From Varroa destructor (taxonomy: Eukaryota; Arthropoda; Arachnida; Mesostigmata; Varroidae), in NCBI RefSeq assembly GCF_002443255.2, contig NW_019211460.1:30717956-30781955 (forward strand): DNA of 64,000 nt, read 5' to 3'. The notes under the pieces were generated by a model. It did no database searches and was not told where the DNA came from. It saw only the letters and a list, made by a program, of their open reading frames with translations. Shown piece by piece: positions 50,874 to 64,000 of this stretch. Position 1 is the stretch's first letter; each line of letters opens with the position of its first letter. A program made the translations under genes and the position numbers.

Positions 50874-50997
50874 AAACCCTGGTCTTCAAATTGGACCTGG
50901 GATATCAAGATGTACGTCGATGATAACATATGCCCAATGCAGGATGTAGTGAACGAAGACGGTTCCCTAATGTTACGTACTCCAAAAAATGCTACCT
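50874..50997 (+). other. Possible exon with strong acceptor
   Basis: A textbook acceptor (pyrimidine-rich TTTCTGCTTTGCAG) is followed by an open frame starting KPWSSNWTWDIKMYVDDNIC and continuing through DVVNEDGSLMLRTPKN. A GTAGGT donor lies at 50998, and the frame stays open beyond it to 51186. Composition (Asp, Asn, Trp, Pro, Lys) is protein-like. No family is recognised, and the 50059-50177 block does not match its phase. Confidence 0.25.
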
Positions 50998-51197
50998 GTA
51001 GGTTATTAAATCCGTTTCCGCAACGAGACCAATGGACTGATCGCGGTGAAACGAAGCTTTTAAATAAACCTTTCGTTAGAAGTTTTACGGCATTGAAATT
51101 AACTCTGTTATCGCTCTCCCCTAGGCTACAGTACATTGGTCAAGTAATATTTGACACCCACTATCGAATAATGAGTCTTGAAAGATAACATTACGTA

Positions 51198-51214
51198 TAT
51201 ATATATATATATAA
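51198..51214. repeat. Short TA microsatellite
   Basis: An alternating TA run of about 17 bases, directly visible. Confidence 0.85.
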
Positions 51215-51219
51215 TGAGT

Positions 51220-54200
51220 AAAAGTTACGGTTAAAATATCGGTAAATATTTATTTTCTGTTAATTATATTGCATGGTGATACGAACCATTTGACCTGGAC
51301 CAATTAAAATCACAAATTTATATGAGAACAAAATAGAATTTTATCTTTAACATAAAGCTAATGATACGTATCAGCCTTTGTAACGATCTTTATAGTCTAA
51401 TAAACCTCTATTTGATTACCGTCAATTAACTATGTCAAGATTTTGTTCAAGGCAAGATAAGCTAGCCAGAAGATCGGGCTCCACTCACAGCGGCGTTGCC
51501 TTTACGTAAACTCTGCGTATATCTATATGATAATAAATTTTAACGCGTTTGCCCGGTCCTGAATCGTGATTCGAATCGAGTTATTCTCTTCAGGTACGAC
51601 TATACTGATAACACACGCCCCGTAGACAACCTCGTCTACGAATCATAGCGCCTTTTTTTTCCTCAAGTCTTTTTGTTGTATTTATGACGATGTAAATTTT
51701 GAGAGTATTCCGGACCTTACAAGTAGAAGAAGCAGAATACAAACTGTGCTCACGATTTGCTTGAACGAAACTTCTATGAGTATGTTAAAGTTACTCGCTC
51801 TGCGTTTAGTTGACCTACGTACCGCAATTTCGAAGAACATTTGCGTTCGTAGCAATTATTGTTTCCAAACATATTCGTACGCACATTGTCGAGTCTCCCA
51901 AAAAATGAAGATGATACTTCCAAAATTTTCGCTTTCAGATGTGTAAAGGAGATACATCACTTAAGACTTAAAACGCTGCCGTCGTCACTACCAGAACATT
52001 GTCTTTCATTACCACTCTGCCCCTTGCAGTTACACCTCTGCGGTTGCCGCCATCGCCGGGCAAAAAAAAACTAATCTTGACTTTAGAAACCTATCATTTC
52101 TGAGAGACTTTTCACTCAAGAGACTTTGCACAGTTCAACGCAGGAGGTCAATGCAAAGCTCGAGCGCATTCAACCAGTTTACGTAACATTTTATTTGCGA
52201 CTGGTCCTTAATTTCTAATGCTGGATTTAGAGCGTTATGAAAAACGTGAAAATGGCGTTTTCGGTCGAATAAGGACAAAGACGCCTTCTACCATCTAAGA
52301 ACGGTGCCGATCTAGGCCCCACCTCAGCCAGTGTCAAGGGTCATTATATAGAATTCGTAAACTGCGTCTAAAACGATCATTCCAAGTAAACTTAAGGTTT
52401 CAAGAATTATCTTTCGCCCTTAATATTCAGGTGCTTACTGGAGGTGTCGAAACCTAGCCTGAATATGGTGTATTTGTCGATGACGCTAGTCGAATGGTTA
52501 TGGCCTTCGCCGCTATGTTTTTACGGTATAGATAACGTGGTAAGTTTGGAACGAATAGATTAAACACACAGCTGTCGCAACCAACTTTTTGTACTCGATT
52601 TTCTCTAGTTAATAGCAAATTTTGAGAAGATCGAGGTAGCTTATCGTGTAAAATTTGTATTATTCAAACCTTCACGCCCGAATAATTTGACTCCCTGTCC
52701 TCGTATGGCTACGGATTATAGGTACTTTCAGGCATATAACAGGCGTCGACCGTTTCAGTCACCTTACCTCCACCAACCAGTGCACGAAATCGTTGCGACT
52801 CCGTAAATGACGACCGATTACGTTTTTTTCACTTTCGGATAGAATGCACCTCTCCCTAGAGACAGAATTTTCGTCGTTTCGAGTCGGAGCATAAGTGCTA
52901 TTTTACTTGTAGCGGCCTTAGACAGGGGGCTTATTTTGGCACTCCACTTGCAAAGGCTGGCCAATAATTTCGAAAAGATGTACGCTTTCGAATATATCGT
53001 GTTTGAAAAGAAAACTCTGTTTCGTAGAGTGTAAACCCGAGAGAGATTAAGGCTAAACTTACAATTCGTAGTCCGAACTCTTTTATAGATTTGGGTTGTA
53101 GAAGTACACAGATGCCGCATTATCTACTTTCGCCATGCGGACCTTCGCGTTTTTAACGCGGGAGTATGTGCTTTATGAGTCGGCTTCATAGAATGCCGAC
53201 GAACGTTTTTATTTACAATACTTTTTTTTGCAGTGTTAGCTTTCCTTAGCATTATTTTTACGTTCCTGAATTTACTTCTCCCGATGTATTGAATTTTCAC
53301 TTCATTCTGCGCGCGATACGTACTCGCTAATTATCCTTCTGAGTGCGTAACGACACTTAGCCGTCTCTGGGATCTACTCATCCTTCTATATCCTTCATCT
53401 ATATCCTTATAATGACTTCTCGTAACGAAATTTGTTTGTCCGAAATTTCTTTGTTTTAGCACATTGTCCCACGAGTCGCAAATTTTTCGTGGACATTACT
53501 CTCAGTGCTACGAACTATACACATTTTCCGATTGTTTAACTTACGCTGAAATCGAGTTTTCGTTAGATAATACGGTTCCTAATTGCGTGCTTTAAAAGAG
53601 CTCCAAAGGGGTAGCGATCTGAATATTGAGTTTGTTACACTTTCTTTCGAACAGAAGCAATTGAAGCACCTGCGATTATTATCAACTTATAGACTATAAG
53701 ACTTGTGAGGCGTGAGGTGAGTCGTACGTCCGCAAGAACGAATCGTGGAAGTTTTGACTTCGTACAACTTTAAGGGCAGAAGCATTCGACAAGTGCTGAT
53801 TATAATTAGGCTTCCTGCGAACGTAATCGAACTTTTAAGGTTATATTAGCGGACTACGGTATTTATCTGGCACATGATTGTCTGAACACTTCTCGATACG
53901 CACGTAAATCTGTATGGAGGAACTTGATTTCAGATATCCTCATTGTGACCGTTTGACGAATGCATTTGTGTAAGCATTTGGCTATTCACAGCCAACACGG
54001 TCATTGCCTAGAGTTGCCGATACGTCTTTGAGAACACGAGGTCAAATCGAGATAGCATTCGCACCCTGGCGTACGCTCGAAACGTACGCGGTCGCAGTTT
54101 TGAAGTAAAAGCAACTCTGAAACAGTGTGTAAAAGAAGGCAACGAAGCGTTGTGAATTAGTTCAAAACGAAGCACTTACATCTTGTAAAGCTCGACTTAG

Positions 54201-57200
54201 CTGATTTTCTCGTTCTGAAGAACAAGAACATTTTGCACCGAAGGAGCCATACAGCTTTTTCAGACCATAGCTTTTTAACACTGTTTTTCTGATGTGGTAT
54301 AGAAGATGCATCTGGAAAAAGATGAATATTAATAACTTGACCAATTATAGGTCATATAATAATAACAATAATAATAATATGAAGAAATCTATGTTATTGA
54401 ACTGTTTTTTAATGCGAATATTCGCAGTTTTTGCGTTGTTGTTTATCAGACGATTTAAATAAAAAATAGGTGAAGTCTTGTGGCAGTTAATTAGAGCCGC
54501 ACAAACGGACCCTTGACAACTTTCGTAGGTTACACGCTCAACATCGAATGGTGAGATGGAATAGTTATAATATGGAAGTTAAGGTTGTGCCAGGGCTAAG
54601 CCAGGGGTTGCTGGCTCAAGCCCAGCCAACGACGCGCCACATGATAGACGTAGTTCAGGAGTTAGTTCAGGCTGGAAGCAGCGCAGGTCGGATCCCTGCG
54701 CCTCATAGAAATGATACCGAAGAGCGGGCGCTCTAGGACTGACAGCACAATTCGCTTTGCTCGGTTCAAAGTAAAGCTTCACAAGACATAAGATATCCTT
54801 ACTCGAGTATATGTAACAAAAAACGCAAGCAAAATTCGATGATAAGGTTAAAAACCATGGGACCTTAGCAATTAACCAGACCTTATGTGGACCAGTCAGT
54901 TCAATGAGGTAAATATATATCCAATAGCAATAAAAGTAAGTAAATGACAATTCTGTAGACACGTTTCGTTTTCGTAAAAGAGGAATGCCCACAAATACTA
55001 ATGTCTATGCTAGAAATCATGTGTGTTTGTTGGATATAAAACGACTTTTAAAGTAGTCGGCCTGGGTTGGGGTGCTTTATGGGTCAGCAGATTTTTATCC
55101 TGGGAAAGTCTACGCGGATGGTCGAGCAGATTGATCAGACACTTGTCCTTAAGGGTCAAGTTTGCTTTTTACTATAGAGCGTAATAGTAATTTAGTTGGT
55201 CGTCAATCGACGCCAACTTCTCCAAAAAGACGACCCCGTACCTCCACCAACATCGTACGCATTCATACATATGCATGATCAATATTGAAACTGTACATTC
55301 AACGTGCGTTACATAACAAACGCGCTCAAACTTTGTTGTGAAACAAGTTATTAGAGTCTACTTACCTTAGCTGACCGCTATCCGATGTTGCTTCCGTTAC
55401 AAATACAATTAGCTTTTAATAAAGTAAAATACGTTTAATAGAAATACATATGCCAGGCGAAGCGTACGAATGGCGCTCTAGTTTGAAGTAACTGAGTTCA
55501 TGGCCGAGGTAAGTGGGATATATGCCTTTATCGATGGCGGATCTGTCACCGCAAACCAGGATACTCCGAAAGACAACAGAAAACCTTAATCATCATTTCT
55601 CTCACATCCCGGTAGATTCTGATCTGCATATGAAGAAACGACAGAGACCGTATTGCACTAAAATATATACAAATTGGAAAAAAATCCTGTGAACGGATGT
55701 TGTCCATTGAAAATATAGAGTAGATTTCTAACGATCTAACCTTTTATGTTGTTCCATCCTTCACTCAAGCTTTTGTAATTATAGGTCTAGTTGTGAATCA
55801 TTTGTGGTTTCGGCGACGTAAACAAGAATTCAATAAATGAATACTGTAGAGTCTTATCTCCTGTGTTACAGTTCAGCACTGTTTCAGACGGTTGGTCTTC
55901 TAATGCTAGGCAAAGTTCCCGTCCTTGATTTCGAACTTAGGCCACCTCACGTGTCCCAGTAGGTAAGCAGGCTAAAACAGTCTAGATTTGCAACCTGGAA
56001 ACAAATCGTTCGGTGGTGAGAGGCCAGCTGTCCATAGCAATGCTTAGCGATGGTAACATATAGTAATAGAATCACCTGAACCATTTTTTAGAAGAACTCG
56101 AAAGTTGTTGGCAAAAACGTAAGTGTTCCCAGCCGCGTCTCTATCTCTGAGTTCAGCTATTCTCCGAATACTCTAATGTGTGTGTGTTTTTTTTGTAAAA
56201 TTAAACTAACCACGTTTAAACCATATTCAAGTCAGCCGTACGTAGAATGAAGCCGTTTCACAAACGTTTTGTCGAAAGAGGTTCGGATAGAATGTCTCTG
56301 CATGAAAAGATTTCAGGTGTAACCCTCTTTCTATCCACTAGTTGAATGAAAATGGTGGATAATTGTTTCGCCTGCCAAGGATCTACTCACTATCGATAAC
56401 GCTCTAAGCATAGAGACAGGGATAATTTCGAAATTACTGTGATTGAACTAAGTCTCATACGATGGCAATCTTAGTCAAGGAAGTAGATGGATCTTTCTGG
56501 ACTAAATGATAGGCTAGAAGAAAACGTGCTCCACACAGTAAACAACGGGATTAATCCAGTACTGAAAAGTCGGTATAATGCTATTTACAAGAAGTCACCA
56601 CCCACTGTGTGTGTTATGGTCTGTAAAGCCTAAAAGAGGACCTCTGTCTACAACGTGTAACCACGATATGACCAGCTACAAGGGCGACTTTTATCGAATA
56701 CTGTTTGTTCGTAGATTGACGTTGCTTAAGGAGTTACCCTTGAGGAACAAACATTTCCCCGCGTAATTTTAACATTATATGCTTATTTAGCATTATTAAA
56801 TGTTGGAAGAGAAGACCTAAATAATGATCTTTTGCTACCGACAGTAGTAATATCCACGCGCGGATTCTACCCTGAACTACCTCACATACGTTTAAGTCTA
56901 AGAGGCAAATATTTCACGACCGCATCATCAAGAAATTAACTACGAACAGATACTCGCATATATTTAAAAAAAGACATAACCAAATAGTAAAGTATGAGAA
57001 ATATATTAAACTCACTATTTTTCAGCCACTATCCCGTGATGCTGGCCTCACGCAGTGCTGTAGCAGTTTACAATATAGCTACAATGACCATGAACCATCG
57101 TATCTTAGCGAGACTTAGTTTTCGTGTAGGAATAATAATGCAATCGACGGCGTTCTCGACTTAGCACAGATTAAAACATAAATCGTTCGTGACGAGCTTT

Positions 57201-60200
57201 CAAGAAGAGTATTTAGTACAGTCGGTCATTGCAGTTCTCTCTCTACTTTAATTTTCTTAATTTCGTCATCCTGCACATTAAACTGCATTCACTAGTTCGC
57301 ATAGAGAGGAACTTCCTGCAATCAGCCCCATATCCCCTACTTCCCTTTTTCGTTATCCTCCTATAACATAGTGTCGTCCTTTCAACAAAAATAACTATTA
57401 CTATGGTGAATGTTACACATTTTTTCTGTTTAACTCTTCGGTCGCGAAAACAAAATTTGTGAGCATGCTAGGGTATGATCGGTATCTACTCAGTCGACAA
57501 AGGGCCGATACATAGGAGCATGAAGAACTGCTTATCGCTATCACCTAGCGACAGTCACACTGTGCGACACAAGCGACTGTCCACCTACTGTGAATTCTTG
57601 TGGGACGTATATCTCTTTTTGTTTATTTCCTTTCGCCCGATGGACTAGCGGTGACAATTCGTAATTCCGCCATGGCACTCTTAGGCATGTCAAACCCGTT
57701 TTCGCGTTTTTTTTTTCTTGCTAGGCAGTAATGACTGATTGGGCCAAGTTTCAAAATTATTCTAGTTGGTTCTGTTATTTTACTAAACACTCTTCCAAAG
57801 CATGCTCTTTCGCGGTCCATTATTCTCGTACGGTTTTTGTGAACATGAAGTGGAAACGGACAATCACGATATTACGCCGTTACGTCTCATAAATTTCCTT
57901 TCACGCATGCATACGCGTATATTGAGGATGTAACGCAGCGTCGAGACATGTAACAGAACTCGCTTGAAACTGGGAAGCGTCTTGTACCTACAGTCAAGTC
58001 GGTGCGGGCTTTTTGTATAGATGCGGTATTTTTTTTTTGTTTAGATTTTTTGTCGTAAAATTTCCGTGGACTAAATGCCATCGTTTTCGTAAGCGTTTGG
58101 CAACTGACGTGTTAACAAACCTATTGAAGTATTTATTGCTCAAATACTTACTCATCGAGATATAGCTAGTGGACTGGGCCATTCTGCCGGCTTAACTAGG
58201 GCGATGTTCACTCATCTAGTCAGCAAGTATGTCGATTAATTTTACGGAAAAAGAAAATCTAACCCCTGGGGACAGTGCGAAGGGTTCGCATTTCTATAGG
58301 GAAATTGTGTTTAAATAGATCATGAGATATCTATGTTGACGGACGTATAAACGGGGGTTATAGCTATACTGAGTGTTTTCATAAGGAGTCTTTTAGTAGA
58401 CACTTGAGCTAGGAGCAAAACGAACGTAATGTCTGACCCATCCATGTCTCCGCAGACTTGCATCAAGGTTCCAGTTTTCTATATCAAATTGATAAGATGC
58501 ATGATTTAGGTTTATGTTGTTCGTTCGTAGAGCACATTGTGATGATAATAACTACTATTGCGTTTATTTGTGGGAAAAAACAACACATCCGAAATTTAGA
58601 AAAAGCCAATAGAAAACTTCTTAGGATATTTTGCTGTTACAAGTGAATTCGGCGGAGTTTGAAATCAAGTGATTTTTACACTAGTTGAGCCAGAGTGACA
58701 GTCTTTTACTACCCTATTTTTTGCACACTTCTTGTGCCGCTCTGGCAGTCCTTGTATTGGCACATATCTACCATTGGCGTTCCCATGTGTACTTTTCCTA
58801 TCTATCGTTTCTCGAAGTAAATCCACAGTAAAATATGCTCATCCACTGGTGTCCATACTGTGCTCGCACGGACTTGGATCAGAAAGGTAAGTATCGAGGC
58901 TAAAGTTCGGTACTCTTTTGTTCAATCCAGAAAAGAGGTTGGGGCGTAGTAATAAGATCTGGCAAAATCGGTGACAAATCATCTCGACAATCTTACGAAG
59001 TATGCTCTAATCGCGCTATTCTACTATACAATGGTACATTATTTATAGACTTGAACTAATGATCCGGTTTTGCAGTAACTGTATGCAGGTAGCTTATGGC
59101 GGAAGTATGGTACTGAAGCAGATATTAAGGCGTATCAAAAAAATATGAAATAGTGTGCTAATTTCAAATTACTATTATGATTTCATACTAAATTTTAACT
59201 AAGCGTGTCCACTTTTACAGCGGTACCTGCAGCTGAGCATTGCATCAGACTGAGTTTATACATAAGACTGTAAACTTCAATTTTCCTTGGGTTTAATATG
59301 CGATTGAAAGATTATCGATGAAAATAATACATGTTGACAAAATGTACCTATAATCGATCTTTTGCGATTTGTTTTTAACGAGACCAGTTACCGTAATCTT
59401 TGGCGATGCTTCTCTGACTGCCAACACCATCTATTCTATCATTACAATTGACTTTTTTTTAACAGCGTTTTTACAAAAACAGGTTAGTTTAAGCTATAAA
59501 TCATGTAAACTATATGCATATGTTTTTTTTTTTGATCCTTTCAACTGGTATCCGTCCGCTGTGACCTCTCTGTTGATCATCCATAAAGAGATTTAAGCTA
59601 CTGCTGCGCTTTGGATAGTCTATAGTTTGTACATAAAGTATCATATTAAGCTGTGGTATAGTCATACCGTGACTATTAAAATTCGGTTTATATTCACGTA
59701 TAACGACGGTGGCAATGTGTCCATGTTGTACGTCAGCTGTGAGCCGAACAGGGACGACCCTAAAGTGGTATCACGCGGTGTCGAAGTGCGCAGAGAGGAG
59801 CCCTAAGCAACGACATAACGACTACAAAATCTCTTCTCTTCACAGAGGAAAAATACGCGTTTGGAGGTCGGTCAGTAAGCCTAGTGGGTAACTGCCAGTT
59901 GTTGCAGGCCTAGCAGCAGTTTGAAGAAGGCCGGCTTTACCACATCGGAACTCATGGGATCGCGAACGTTTAGTTTTCCCGAATGCCCGTCCCGTACATA
60001 TCAGTCAGTGCAATATTTTTCTTCGCGGACTGTCGATTGCAACAGCTCCGATCATCGCTTTTCTATCCATCTCCTCTATGCGATCAAACGAAGATCTTAT
60101 AGCTGTCATTACGCTAAGCCAAGATATGTAAACGAATTGACAATTTTCAGGATCGTTAGGTTCAGACCAAACTGATCATTGTTAGTAGGTCTTCCCTCTT

Positions 60201-61112
60201 TTCTGAACTTCATGGCCTTGGTTTTGTTCAGTAGCACTGATTATTCACGGTTATTAGCGCGCATTGCAGATCAAATATGCGTGCATTGCGCATGACGAAA
60301 TCGTCCGCGCTCGGGATTATCTGACAGTATTGTTAAACAGAAGCCGGTGATAAAAAGCGTGAACATTAAAGGACAGACTCTGTAAACCTGTTTTTTTCTC
60401 TCACCTTGACCTTTTCTACCACAATCACAGTTCTCACAATCATAAAAGTAAATTACTGATGGTGTCCCGTTCGAACGATTTTCGCAACTTTTTGATTTAA
60501 AAAATCAATGAATATTTCAAGCTTTTTGTGAATACTGAAACGTCTCTCTTTATTGACACAAGGGGTGCGTTTCCATGCATACGTCGAGCTAAAAAAATCT
60601 GTTTTGAGAATCCCTGTTGACCTTTATTGTGTTCTAAGTTCCTCACTTGTCCGTTTTGCGCAATGAGTTGGTTAGTATTTGTCCTCTGTTGCGAAGGGAC
60701 CCTATATTACACTATCTGCAAAAAATAAGCTCTGCAGAGCTCTTTTGAGCGATAACAACAATCATATAAGGTTAATTAATATTGGATTTATAAAAAAATA
60801 ACTGTTATTATTATGTCATTTGCTAAATGAACACAAAACTAGGCTAAGGCAGATGTAATCGCATAAAAGATACTACTTTGTAACACACGTGCGCAAATTT
60901 TACACACAAGGGACACTCATGCTAAAAACTGATCAGTTTGCCACACCCATAGGGGCAAAGCAATCGTGGAAGGGGAAGATGTCATTACAATGATATCATG
61001 CAACAGCATAGTTCATTAACAAATTTTCGAACGCAGGACTTCATCGATAGAGGTCACCTAGTCAAAGACAGTATGCATAGAGAACATATAATAGGATGCC
61101 AATCGTACTCAA
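51220..61112. other. Intergenic, no gene recognised
   Basis: No gene with recognisable domains. Items noted are a short hairpin GCGTACG/CGTACGC at 54069-54089, a T-arm-like stem-loop at 54683-54699, and an ATG-poor open frame at 59597-59817 ending in a polar, charged stretch (YNDGGNVSMLYVSCEPNRDD). AATAAT-rich DNA occurs near 54357-54380, and a 14-base palindrome AGCTCTGCAGAGCT near 60729. RPIA 3' UTR probably occupies part of 60550-61112. Confidence 0.4.
54683..54699 (+). other. tRNA T-arm-like stem-loop, possible SINE trace
   Basis: GCAGG pairs with CCTGC around a 7-base loop TCGGATC, and the stem can extend to seven pairs. Upstream, TAGTTCAGGAG resembles a pol III A box and GGTCGGATCCC resembles a degenerate B box. 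No acceptor stem or complete cloverleaf can be built, so this is not a tRNA gene. It could be the decayed head of a tRNA-derived SINE. Confidence 0.2.
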
Positions 61113-62524
61113 CTAAGAATATTTCCCTGCCGTCCTAACGATTTTCACTGATCCGTCTTGCTGGCCATAATATGCAATTTCAGCCATTCCAAAAAAGAGG
61201 CCAGTCTCGACAACCCCAGGAATCATTTTCATTTTCACCGAAGTTTCCTCCCAGTCGATCTTCTTATCGGAGGGAAACGGGCAATCCAGAATAAAGTTTC
61301 CATTGTCTGTAATCACGGGGCCCTTGTTTTAAGGAAAGAAACAAAAATTCACACAAACAGGTTAATATATGCCACAGAGTAAAGCGGGCGCGATGGAATA
61401 GAGCTTGATTAACCTTCAAAGTGGGCTGCAACTCGACATTTGAAACATTATAAATTTACCACAAAAGAAGCCAATCTAAACGCCGTGCAAAACAAAAAGT
61501 CGTTAAAAAAATGCTTGTGTACCTGACTACTAACGCGCACTTCAATTTTTCTATGATGTGCACATAGAAAGATTGTCCCTGTGTTTCCAACTAGGCATAC
61601 GCCAAATCCCCTGGCTATGAAATAGTTAGCTTAAACCTATATAAGATTACATGAATTTAGAAAACTTGAACACTTGTTGAAATAGTAAGACAGATGTAGG
61701 GGAAAAGGGCTAGACACAAAGCGAATTCCCGTTGACTTCGCTTTATAGTGCTTACTGTTTGCTTCTATTTTCACCACCGCAAACGAAGTTTCAATATCGT
61801 TTCCTTTAAGATGTCACCATTATCTGAGCGGGTGCTCTGTTTTAGACACGCTCTTCTTCTTTTATTTACTATAGTCTATATCTTTTTACTTGAGGCCTAC
61901 CTCGTAAAAATATGCAAAGTGCTAGGATATCAATATCATTAGGCTAGGGTCCCTCTTCGGGAAAAGTTACATATTTCTTTAGTGTTTTGATATCAAGGTT
62001 CTTTAGGAGTTCGACATCTGTACAACTGCTACAAAACGAGTCCTTCGAATAAATAGTATGCGTGAAAAAGTATTCTTCATACCTTCATGAGCTGAACTTC
62101 AATCTCGCGCCAGGCAAACAAAGACAGGTTAAAGGACAAAATGTTTGTTACCTTTTCTTGACCCTTTCCACTGCATTAACTAAACGATTAGCATTTACAA
62201 ACGGTAAAACAAGCACGAACGCCCATGTCTCAGACACAGCTTAACGTTATGTTAGCACTGCAAAGAAGCGACCACAGCTTCTGTCCTATGACATGCTAAC
62301 ACGAACCATTTTATTGACGGCGTATCGAAGAACAGGCCTGCAAGCGAGGATCTTGTTGATTTTGTTCATTGAGGGCACGTACGCCATTGGCAACACCTCA
62401 ACAGGTATTCCTTTCTTCCAATGTTCACCTAAATGGGTCGAGTCCTTGCGATAATCCGCCACTATAACGAATTTGCTTGAAGCCGCTGCGACGATCTTCT
62501 CTTGTGTTAGACATCCGCCGCCGC
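61113..62524 (-). CDS. RPIA: Ribose-5-phosphate isomerase, last two exons (5' part not found)
   Basis: Interconverts ribose-5-phosphate and ribulose-5-phosphate in the non-oxidative pentose phosphate pathway, in the cytosol. Exon 62524-62307 starts at phase 1 inside the glycine loop ([12 protein letters not shown]) and includes [33 protein letters not shown] and AVNKM. Exon 61322-61113 continues in phase 0 with [13 protein letters not shown], the signature [16 protein letters not shown] and QDGSV, ending at a stop. The Glu of LTQEK is the expected catalytic acid/base. The spacing between these motifs matches human RPIA residue for residue across the junction. The intron is 984 bases with a weak GTTCGT donor. 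The N-terminal half, including the AIDGADEVD region, was not seen up to 64000, so earlier exons should lie beyond the window. Confidence 0.92.
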
Positions 62525-64000
62525 CTAAAACCAATGGGAAATATCGACTGGCACAACGTTCATCGATGCGTTCAAAATGGAACGAACTAGTAAGCCCAGT
62601 AAACTTTGTAAATAGAGAATATGTTTTGAATAATAATAGAAAATTGGCCAATACGATACTTAGCAGTATTATGGGATACATAAGGAAATATGTATTTTAA
62701 ATAATTCAATCTTATTTAAAAGTCTCTTTTATAAGAGTCATTACTTTGAAAATTAGTGAGATGAGTGCGGGTCTGGAAAGCCAGTAGTGTGTGTCGTTTT
62801 CCGGAATTTATGTAAATAAACCAATTTAGTGATATATTGTTAAATCTTTTACTGCCCAAAAGAAATAACAGATGAATCAATACAAATATAATGCCGTAGA
62901 GGCGCATAGTTTTGTGCCTTTTGCTTCAGGCTTTATAAACCGAGAATGCCGCCGTAATAAAAGAAAATAAAAGTAGTAATCAAACAGAGATCACATGCAT
63001 GAATTACCAACATAACAATAATCAAAGTATTTTACTAAAAAAATAGGCGGCGAAATTTGACAACTATGAACTAGCTAAAAAGACTTTTGGCCCCTTAGTA
63101 AATTAAAGGCCGGATGTTATGAACTTCTGTCTAGCTTCTAAACATCTGCTTGTACCGATTTCTCGGAAATATTGCGTTTCTACTTAGAAATTTATTTTTC
63201 TGCACTGCGCTGTTTAAAAATACCACCAAAAACAACATCTGCAAAAAGTATACAAGAGATCGTGTACGAATATTCGAATTAGTCGGCCAAAAGAACTTAA
63301 TGGAAGCGTAAGGTTGCCTTTGCTGAAAAAGATCCCTAATAAGGAAGACGCCAGCGGATCCATGTAACGAAAACACGTGCACTAGTATAGACGCTTGGGT
63401 ATGTAATCCCCGCAATTATACAACTTTACTTTTTGAGAATGTATATTTTTAGACGGATTGTCAAGGTTGTTGAAATTTCTGAGAAGTACATTATTAAGCT
63501 GAGTTTAGTTTTTTTTCATTTTCTTGACCGAAGCACGTCGTCAATCAAACGCATCGAATGAGCTTCAAAAACTCGCGCGACTTAAAAAGCCACGGAAGCG
63601 ATAGTTCTGACACCGTGAGTATAATATTATGCAGGGTCCTTATAAAATACTGACAATGGACTATTAACTTCAAATTTATTACTATAAGATGCCGACATAG
63701 ATAGTAGTGAAAATTACTTCCAACACGTATATTTCGCTTAGTCGTTACTGGAGCAGTTCTTGGATTAGTGAAATCATTCGTCAGAAACAGGCACCCTGAA
63801 CGTTGCGCAATATCCCTTGAAGTTCCAAGGATATTGTTACGCTATTTTAAAATGCTTTTCCCCATCCTTTAAGCGTAATAATCAATTCGAGATATAGTAA
63901 GTTGTCTGGTTTTCAAAGTGCCAGACCCTGAATTGATCAGACTTTTTAGTCAATTGCAAATACAGGAAATCTTATTAGAAATTAAACGGTATAAGCCACT
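62525..64000. other. Probable upstream intron of RPIA
   Basis: The RPIA acceptor TTTTAG ends at 62525. Nothing in the remaining 1.5 kb on the minus strand resembles the preceding RPIA exon, so this is probably intron. Open frames at 62716-62907 and 63131-63415 look like chance. Confidence 0.6.

Noticed and set aside
54579..54992. 137-codon minus-strand frame ending in a GLEPATPGL-like string
   Set aside because: Such strings are a familiar artefact of translating tRNA-like repeat sequence on the opposite strand. No protein family is visible.
62525..62681. In-frame upstream extension of the RPIA exon to an ATG
   Set aside because: The extension does not match RPIA and begins before a clear TTTTAG acceptor at the glycine loop, so it is intron read-through.

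Overview
The window reads as animal nuclear DNA, most likely from an arthropod. Genes are split by introns bounded by GT...AG, the sequence is AT-rich with TA microsatellites, there is a decayed mariner element, and there is no operon-like packing. The cysteine form of the peroxidase and general protein similarity would fit a mite or other chelicerate, but that placement is inference. Three conserved genes were reconstructed exon by exon with reading phases that agree at every junction: a cysteine-type glutathione peroxidase (minus strand, 28733-31936, five exons, 167 aa), the small GTPase ARL2 (plus strand, 38923-40517, four exons, 185 aa), and the 3' part of ribose-5-phosphate isomerase (minus strand, two exons, 61113-62524; the 5' exons were not found before the right edge).

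Layout: 1 to about 25.9 kb holds no gene I can recognise; it has short repeats, several hairpins and a GC-rich, purine-skewed patch at 24.2-25.4 kb. 25.94-26.96 kb is a dead irritans-type mariner copy. 28.7-31.9 kb is the peroxidase gene. 33.26 kb is a long TA repeat. 34.29-35.21 kb is an uninterrupted 305-codon frame for a cysteine-free, glutamine-rich secreted protein. 38.9-40.5 kb is ARL2. 41.6-47.9 kb (minus strand) carries candidate exons: one isolated pair, and a phase-consistent series ending at 45508 that would encode an unrecognised single-pass membrane protein. 50.0-51.0 kb has two possible plus-strand exons. 51.2-61.1 kb is otherwise empty to my reading. 61.1-62.5 kb is the RPIA end.

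The three conserved genes are unrelated housekeeping functions (peroxide removal, tubulin/cilium GTPase, pentose phosphate pathway) and nothing suggests they act together. The most unusual sequence structures are several short, perfect or near-perfect hairpins (6527, 8604, 11182, 42236, 45294, 49355), a transition-biased 63-bp repeat pair (19501/21141), and the orphan membrane-protein gene. I saw no CRISPR array, rRNA, convincing tRNA or intact mobile element.
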